A stretch of DNA of 64,000 bases, taken from the NCBI GenBank assembly GCA_016715465.1, contig JADKAA010000029.1, positions 1,426,001 to 1,490,000 on the forward strand, written 5' to 3'. The notes beneath the pieces are model-generated. The model had not been told where the DNA came from and searched no databases. It worked only from the letters and a program-made list of their open reading frames with translations. Origin of the DNA: Saprospiraceae bacterium. Lineage in GTDB: Bacteria; Bacteroidota; Bacteroidia; Chitinophagales; Saprospiraceae. Below are positions 58,453 to 64,000 of the stretch, piece after piece; position 1 is the stretch's first letter; every line of letters starts with the position of its first letter. A program made the position numbers and the translations under genes.

Positions 58453-59307
58453 CTACTTTTTCAAATGAAAACGCACTTTATTTCCAAATGGTAGCTGGGC
58501 AAAAACAGAAAGGTAGGGTTCTTCTATCTGGAGGGGCCTCGGGTATCCACCAGTGGATTGTCCATCCTTCATGATGACAAAAAATTTTCCAGAGGGCGTG
58601 AGCTGAATTATACCTGGAAACACAGGCGCGCTGTGATAATTCTCTATTGATCGTTTAAAACCAAAGACTTCCAGCCTTTCCATGAATCCATATGCCATGC
58701 GATTGGAATTGGGGTCCAGGGTATATTTTGTTTCCAGAGCCCGCGACAATTCTGCTGCGTCAAAATCATCAAAATCAGGTCCTGGTTTTACTTGAATTTC
58801 TATTTGAATGTGTCTTACGACCATATCTGACGACTGTTCGTAGTCTTCATCAAATCCGGCGAGGTAAGGGAGGACAACGGCTTTTCCAGGCGGCATCAGT
58901 CCTATCGCACTCAGGCTGGACCGGCTACCCAGCAACGATTTGGTCAGCCAGCCACCGTTAATGGACAGGTACCTCCAGTTGACTCCCAACGACCGGTGTA
59001 CAGTCACTACATCTCCACTATTAATCTTTAGGGTGCCATGGTTTTGTCTAAATCCATTTATGTCTGTATCACCGGCTTGCCCGCCATAACCCAGTACACA
59101 AGGTGCCGAAAATCGCAACACAAAGGGCACATTAAAAATTTCAAGGGCTGCACAAATTTCCTCATTGCCTGCCAGATAATTTGCTGCCTCAAACAGCAGG
59201 TTGTCCATAGGACCTGATACCGGCACACCGAGATGGCGATAACCATATCTACCTGCATCCTGTATGGAACAGCCAGGACCCGAGGATAATATTTGGGCAT
59301 ACCCCAT
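58453..59307 (-). CDS. pxpC: 5-oxoprolinase subunit C (biotin-dependent carboxylase-like)
   Basis: About 284 aa. The start at 59307 gives MGYAQILSSGPGCSIQDAGR, the family N-terminus, then GVPVSGPMDNLLFEAANYLAGN, GGWLTKSLLGSRSS and GYPRPLQIEEPYLSVFAQL at the C-terminus. With PxpA and PxpB it hydrolyses 5-oxoproline (pyroglutamate) to glutamate using ATP. Its ATG shares the A of the pxpB TGA. pxpA is absent from the window. Confidence 0.9.
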   Translation of the reverse strand: MGYAQILSSGPGCSIQDAGRYGYRHLGVPVSGPMDNLLFEAANYLAGNEEICAALEIFNVPFVLRFSAPCVLGYGGQAGDTDINGFRQNHGTLKINSGDVVTVHRSLGVNWRYLSINGGWLTKSLLGSRSSLSAIGLMPPGKAVVLPYLAGFDEDYEQSSDMVVRHIQIEIQVKPGPDFDDFDAAELSRALETKYTLDPNSNRMAYGFMERLEVFGFKRSIENYHSAPVFPGIIQLTPSGKFFVIMKDGQSTGGYPRPLQIEEPYLSVFAQLPFGNKVRFHLKK

Positions 59308-59990
59308 CAAGGGTTTTTTAGGTATTGATCGTAAGATATAGATTTCATGATTACCCTGTCGCCAGGCTCCCATGCGGCCTTTCCTTGCATTATATAATCC
59401 AACATATTGAATCTGGTATTGCCAATTACATGCCACCCTCCGGGACTTTGAGATGGATACACTCCCGTGTATTGCTCTGCTATAGATACTGCCCCAGCCA
59501 TCACCCTTGGAACAGGATTTTCCTTACGGGGTATAAAAAGCCGTGTATCCCCTCCTCCGATATATACAAAACCCGGAAGAAAACCATAACAGGCCACATA
59601 ATGGTCTGCCCTGGTATTTAATGTAATAAATTCTTCCAGGGAAATCCCCAGTTTATTCAATACCCTCAAAAGATCAGGCGCTACACGTGGATCATAACAC
59701 ACTTCCAGTTCATGCGTACTCATTTCTTTATTGACATCATAAGGTGTATTATTAATCAGGTCGGTTATGATTTGTCGATCGACATTTCCTTCGTGAAAAA
59801 AAGCCATGCTGTTCACGCCGGATACCACATCAGTCATACCCTCAAGCCGCGATGCGCGCATACGCATCATTCCCAGTCTCACACTCAATTCCCGCGATGG
59901 CTCTTGGATAAAAGAGACAATTATGGATGATCCTGATACAAAAAGGGTGAAATCACCTGGGGCCTGACTATTCACGAATTGTTTGCTCAT
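59307..59990 (-). CDS. pxpB: 5-oxoprolinase subunit B (KipI family)
   Basis: 227 aa. Contains YGFLPGFVYIGGGD, PRKENPVPRVMAGAVSIA and QSPGGWHVIGNT, the diagnostic cyclophilin-like KipI/PxpB segments. The N-terminal region carries LSVRLGMMRMRAS. The B and C subunits probably form a complex; old labels as allophanate hydrolase subunits are misleading. One-base overlap with pxpC; starts 3 bases after the stop of the metalloprotease gene. Confidence 0.92.
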   Translation of the reverse strand: MSKQFVNSQAPGDFTLFVSGSSIIVSFIQEPSRELSVRLGMMRMRASRLEGMTDVVSGVNSMAFFHEGNVDRQIITDLINNTPYDVNKEMSTHELEVCYDPRVAPDLLRVLNKLGISLEEFITLNTRADHYVACYGFLPGFVYIGGGDTRLFIPRKENPVPRVMAGAVSIAEQYTGVYPSQSPGGWHVIGNTRFNMLDYIMQGKAAWEPGDRVIMKSISYDQYLKNP

Positions 59991-59993
59991 GGT

Positions 59994-62335
59994 TTACTCA
60001 CAGCCAATGGGTGCACCGGGAGGAAGTGATACTGGCACCGGAAGGTCCAGTGGCTCATTGTCTCTTACCTTTTGAATGATAAACTTAAGGTAATTGTAGT
60101 GGCTTTCATTCACCAGTAAGCTGTTGAGCGCTGCCTTTTGTTCAAAATTCATTAGGAAGTGGAGAGCCGCCATGGCGTATTCCGGTTTTTTTTGATTGTA
60201 TGCCAGTTGAGCCATACGGATGACAAACCTGCGCTCCCTTAGGAAATCGAGGTCGGTTTCATTCCGTCCCGAGGAATTGGCTTTTAATTGATCAAATAAA
60301 TAATTGAAATAAGCCTTCAGTCCCATTTGACCGGGGTTATTAATTCTGGCCAGTCTTTGTTCGTGCAAGAGTAAAGAAAGTGCATGATCGATGGTGGCTG
60401 TGGCTGCGGCTATTTGGTCCAGACCATAGCCTGTTTCTGCTTTCATACTTTCCTGGCTGCGATTAAAACCATAAGCACTGGGAGGTACCAGCCTGAGTAT
60501 GTGGTCAGGAATTCGCAGGTGGTTGTCAGACAGAGTGAGGGCTATCGCCGCCACAGCCTGCTTTTGTCTGGTGAGTTCAACGATTGATGTTGGCGTAAAA
60601 ACCTCCTCCCCTTTTACTCCGTACTCGTAAAACATTCCACCAATCAGCTTGGATACTGCCTCCACCTGATATCGTTGCATATGGTAAACCGGTACAAGTA
60701 CCTTCTCCAGTTCAGAAAAAGGAGTGCCTTCAGGTATCGAATTTTCTCCAAAATTTACTAAAGCTACTTTCCTCAATTGGAGAATACGATCAAGTTCAGT
60801 CAGTGGATCTCTGCCATTGTCCCACAGATGGCCCTCTGCCGATGCACTGCCATCCGGTCTGGCATCAGGGTCAGAGAGATATTTTAAACCCGATTTTTTC
60901 GAGGTGGCAATGATGGATTTGAGATTTTCATCGCTGCCATCTTCTGCATACCCATACAATATGGTTTGCTTGTCCCAGATGCCAATTCCCGAATCATAGG
61001 CACTGTCAATGGATATATCACCCTCTTTATTCAACAACACATTGGGATGAGGATAATCCATGACCGAAGCGCGTTCATTGATACTTGCGGCAAAATTATG
61101 GGCAAGACCCAGGGTATGTCCTACTTCATGTGCAGATAATTGCCTCAGCCTTGCCAGGGCTAAAAGTGTCATCGGTCCGTGATCCTTATTGTTTCCTCTG
61201 TAAAGTGACAGCAGACCCTGAGCTATCATGAAGTCCTGCCGGACCCTTAATGAACCCAGTGTTACATGTCCTTTGATGATCTCACCTGTCCTTGGGTCAG
61301 ATATGGTAGATCCATAAGACCAACCCCTGGTGCTGCGGTGCACCCACTGGATGGTATTGTAACGGACGTCTAACGGATGTGCGTCTGCCGGCAACTCTTT
61401 CACCTGAAAAGCATTGACATAGCCGGCGTATTCAAAAGCTTCATTCCACCAGGAGGCACCTTCCATCAATGCCGATTTTATGGGCTCAGGGCAACCCGGA
61501 TCCACATAGTAAATGATGGGCTTCCTTACTTCGCTATTTCCCTGACCCGGGTTTTTTTTGTCAAGCCTGTGGCGGAGCAGCCACTTTTTTTCGATCGGTA
61601 CATGTATGGGACTGGCATAATCATAGTATGCCATGTGAAAGTACCCTGAAAAGGGGTGGTATTCGCGTGGCTCATATCCCTCGGCAGGCAAAGCCACAAA
61701 AGAGGTATGCTGTCGATAGGAAATCAATTCCGGAGTAGGGGCAACCGATTTGATGAATTCTCCGGTGGCTTCTCCTGCCAGTGTAAGCCAACTTTCAAAT
61801 TCCACATTAAAGGGAAAGGCGAGTAAGGACTCTGGTACAACTACCGATCTTGATTTGTCTAGCTTGTAGCCGCCTTGTTTCATTTCCTTCAACTGTTGTA
61901 CTGCACCCATCTGGTCTTCCGTGAGAAATGGAGCCAGGTCAATATACACTTCATCGTTGGTATCTTTTTCTATTGCAAAACTATAAAGGATGGAAGAGGC
62001 AAAAGCATCTGTCACCGCAGTTTTTTCGGCGACATTGTGGGTAGTAGCCCTGAAATTGGTGTTTGATTCTATAAGTACTACCTTTTGGCCATATCTTCGA
62101 ATTGCACCAGTTTTTGCGTTCCTATTTTGCCGCGGTCAAAACCTATGTCATTGGATCCCAGGCCGGTGGCAAAATAATTAACCAGGATAAAATCCTTGTT
62201 GAACTCCTTCAGTTTCAGGTATAGTTTACCTGTCTTTTCCTGCCACGTAAAATTGAAGTATCCGTTATAATCAGTAGCTGAAAGATCAAATTGTACCAAG
62301 GTTAAAAGCAGAACCAGGAGGATGTTTTTTCGCAT
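59994..62335 (-). CDS. Zinc metalloprotease (DUF5117/DUF4953, metzincin-like), frameshifted
   Basis: About 780 aa. Start at 62335 with the signal peptide KNILLVLLLTLVQFDLSA, then the DUF5118/DUF5117 opening (LYLKLKEFNKDFILVNYFATGL). The frame breaks at an A-run near 62085-62090 and resumes as KKVVLIESNTNFRATT. The catalytic site SAHEVGHTLGLAHNFAAS fits the metzincin HExxHxxGxxH, with a following Met region. Such proteins are common envelope proteases of Bacteroidota with unknown substrates. pxpB follows at once, so the three genes may share a transcript. Confidence 0.88.
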
Positions 62336-62462
62336 AGTGACAAATTTATGTATCCTCAAATGTAATAAAAAGAAAGCTTTGTGATTTGGACAATTTTAAT
62401 AATCTCAAGGAATACAAAATCGACACACTCAAAAGGCAAACCAGGAATTTGGGGGTTCCCGG

Positions 62463-63515
62463 TTAATAGGTTGAAAGTCTGCCCTGGCCGGTCTTTTTCT
62501 TTGCTGTCAACAAAGTACGTATAAGGCGCCCTACTTTTTCACTTTCCGTAAGGAAGCCATCGTGACCCAAATCGGAGTGGATTTCTGCGTACCTGGCTTC
62601 AGGTATGGCCTCCGCTAAAAACCGCTGCTCCGAAGTGGGAAAGAGGAAATCAGTGGAAATGCCGATGACCAATGTTTGGGCTGTTATTTGTCCAAGTGCC
62701 TCTTCCGCAGAAGATCTCATTCTGGCCACATTGTGACTGTCCATGGTTTTGGTTATGGTATAATAACAATGGGCATCAAACCGATTAACCAGTTTATCTC
62801 CCTGATATCTTTGGTATGATGCAGCCCTGAAGTCGTCGATACCTGACCCTTCATCTTTCTGGGTAGCTTTGTAACCCCTGTAAGTGCGGTAACTCAACAT
62901 GGCAATGGACCTGGCAGCTTTCAATCCCCTGGCACCGGCATCTCTGTACGGTTCCACCCAGGACTGATCTGCCTCTATTGCCATGCGCTGACTTTCGTTA
63001 AAAGCAATGCCCCATGCCGATTGCCGCGCATTGGTGGCAATGAGTATGAGTTTTTGAATCAATGCCGGTTCTACAATAGCCCATTCCATTGCGATCTGAC
63101 CGCCAAGCGAGGCACCAATCAATAGTTTGATGGTGTCCAATTCAAGAGATATCCTGAGTTCATTGAAAATATTGGCAATATCCCGGGTTGTAAATACAGG
63201 AAAATCATGGTAATAACTTTTACCGATTTCTGCATTTACCGAAAGTGGAGAAATAGAGCCATAGGGTGATCCGGGATTATTAACACAAATGATAAAATGA
63301 TCTTCAGGGTCAATGGCCTTTCCATGACCTACTACACCCGGCCACCATTCATTTGGATTGCTATTGCCCGTTAGCGCGTGAACGACCCAGATGGCATTGT
63401 CCTTTGCAGCATTCAATTTGCCAAATGTCTGATATGCCAAATGGAGTCCGGTCACTATGCGACCAGACTCGAGCGTGTAATTCTCCTGATGATGATAATG
63501 CAAAACTTGATCCAT
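62463..63515 (-). CDS. metX: Homoserine O-acetyltransferase
   Basis: 350-aa alpha/beta hydrolase that acetylates homoserine with acetyl-CoA, committing it to methionine. It has VVHALTGNSN, the nucleophile elbow LIGASLGGQIAMEWA (Ser about residue 143), GISTDFLFPTSEQR (Asp) and DLGHDGFL (His). Some MetX proteins use succinyl-CoA; the acetyl specificity is inferred. Preceded on the same strand by a SAM riboswitch about 200 bases upstream, which fits repression when S-adenosylmethionine is plentiful. Confidence 0.94.
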   Translation of the reverse strand: MDQVLHYHHQENYTLESGRIVTGLHLAYQTFGKLNAAKDNAIWVVHALTGNSNPNEWWPGVVGHGKAIDPEDHFIICVNNPGSPYGSISPLSVNAEIGKSYYHDFPVFTTRDIANIFNELRISLELDTIKLLIGASLGGQIAMEWAIVEPALIQKLILIATNARQSAWGIAFNESQRMAIEADQSWVEPYRDAGARGLKAARSIAMLSYRTYRGYKATQKDEGSGIDDFRAASYQRYQGDKLVNRFDAHCYYTITKTMDSHNVARMRSSAEEALGQITAQTLVIGISTDFLFPTSEQRFLAEAIPEARYAEIHSDLGHDGFLTESEKVGRLIRTLLTAKKKTGQGRLSTY

Positions 63516-63717
63516 AATTCAAAAAAAATATTGTTGTAATTCAATATGATGGCAATTCACCTGTCTGCGCATACAGCCTTTATTACTTAGAAATAAAATG
63601 GTAACCCGCAGTCGCCGGGTGATTTCAACCTCTGTGAAAACAGCACAAACACATGAACTGTGATGCCGATAATCGATGTAAGAAAATGGATGTGATTTGT
63701 TTGTTCATTTCATTTAT

Positions 63718-63822
63718 TTGATCATTCATATTTCCCAAAATTGGGCAGGATTTGGCACCTTTCATCTGGAGGTTGCCTGAGGATCAAAGAGCCCGTTCTC
63801 TCCCCTCATCTTTATAATAAAA
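63718..63822 (-). promoter_or_regulatory. SAM-I (S-box) riboswitch upstream of metX
   Basis: On the minus strand the S-box landmarks appear in order: P2 GAGG…AGAG…CTCT…CCTC (63807 to 63779), the conserved GGCAACC (63777-63771), P3 partner AGGTGCC (63760-63754), AAATCCTGC, and the P4 hairpin CCCAATTTTGGG (63745-63734). P1 is the least clear part; TTTATT/AATAAA may close it. A possible expression-platform hairpin (ACCCG…CGGGT) lies at 63604-63620. The remaining leader to 63516 has no gene. Confidence 0.8.
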
Positions 63823-63846
63823 AATGTTAAAACAGGAAAGCCCGTA

Positions 63847-64000
63847 CTAAGACCCCCTGAACATCATCCTGTGACCTTGCACCTCTTGCTGAGCGGGCTT
63901 AAAACCCGATAATCTGTAACTAAGGCTAAACAAGCCAAAACGGCCGATGGCATTGGTAGTAAGTTCTTCAATATAAGTTTCCGTTGCGCTTCGGGTAATG
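63847..64000 (-). CDS. Outer-membrane beta-barrel / TonB-dependent receptor-like protein, 3' end only
   Basis: Minus-strand frame running off the window edge and ending RMMFRGS with TAG at 63847-63849. Residues EELTTNAIGRFGLFSLSYRLSGF are the last barrel strands of a Bacteroidota outer-membrane receptor with a proline-poor C-terminal extension. Only about 50 residues are present, so the family beyond 'outer-membrane barrel' is a guess. Confidence 0.6.
   Translation of the reverse strand, partial: ITRSATETYIEELTTNAIGRFGLFSLSYRLSGFKPAQQEVQGHRMMFRGS

Overview
The window comes from a Bacteroidota chromosome, most likely a Saprospiria/Chitinophagia-type environmental lineage (the class is inference). 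The evidence is type IX secretion (T9SS) genes porX and porQ, several secreted proteins with T9SS C-terminal sorting domains, the Bacteroidota promoter -7 motif TAnnTTTG before many genes, few Shine-Dalgarno sites, and Kdo-type LPS genes (waaA, kdsA). There is no CRISPR array, rRNA operon, intact prophage or insertion sequence. Most of it is core chromosome plus secreted accessory proteins.

Layout. 0.3-3.5 kb: an M48 peptidase and a T9SS-secreted protein, both heavily frameshifted. 3.7 kb: tRNA-Lys. 3.8-5.9 kb: waaA and an outer-membrane protein (-). 6-8.9 kb: UDP-sugar decarboxylase/epimerase, Sua5-like protein, cobalamin adenosyltransferase, truA (+). 9-11.6 kb: glyA and an HD hydrolase (-). 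11.9-14.8 kb: porX (+), a small membrane protein and tatC (-). 15-18.8 kb: twin-retropepsin/PDZ protein, kdsA, FAD oxidoreductase (+). 18.8-21.3 kb: degenerate repeats, a 60-aa Cys-containing peptide gene with its own promoter and hairpin, and a T9SS cargo protein. 22-25.5 kb: pheS, Gfo/Idh oxidoreductase, smpB, lipoprotein (+). 25.7-26.0 kb: a four-copy ~100-bp tandem array. 26.2-31.5 kb: AtpI-like membrane protein, atpZ, bactofilin, trhO, glycosyltransferase, porQ, YwqK lipoprotein (-). 31.6-37.9 kb: glycosyltransferase (+), tRNA-Phe, tcdA, tatD, M36 peptidase (-). 38-41.7 kb: rlmB, an unknown protein, two microsatellites, SRAP, DUF819. 41.8-49.3 kb: a 1505-aa T9SS multidomain protein, mce, recN, lolD (-). 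49.7-58.4 kb: glycosyltransferase, HMG-CoA lyase, rnz/STAS, clpC, infC, APC permease. 58.4-64 kb: pxpC/pxpB, a DUF5117-type metalloprotease, metX behind a SAM riboswitch, and the 3' end of an outer-membrane beta-barrel gene.

Functional themes: T9SS export and its regulator with at least four putative cargos; Kdo/LPS and polysaccharide assembly; translation and tRNA modification (truA, sua5, trhO, tcdA, rlmB, pheS, infC, smpB); and amino/organic-acid catabolism (cobalamin adenosyltransferase and methylmalonyl-CoA epimerase, HMG-CoA lyase, PxpBC, APC permease).

A dominant caveat: about 14 otherwise well-conserved genes are broken by single-base indels, largely in homopolymer runs, and tRNA-Lys lacks one U of its anticodon loop. 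This pattern fits residual long-read sequencing error better than gene decay. Affected genes are annotated as single loci across their frameshifts.
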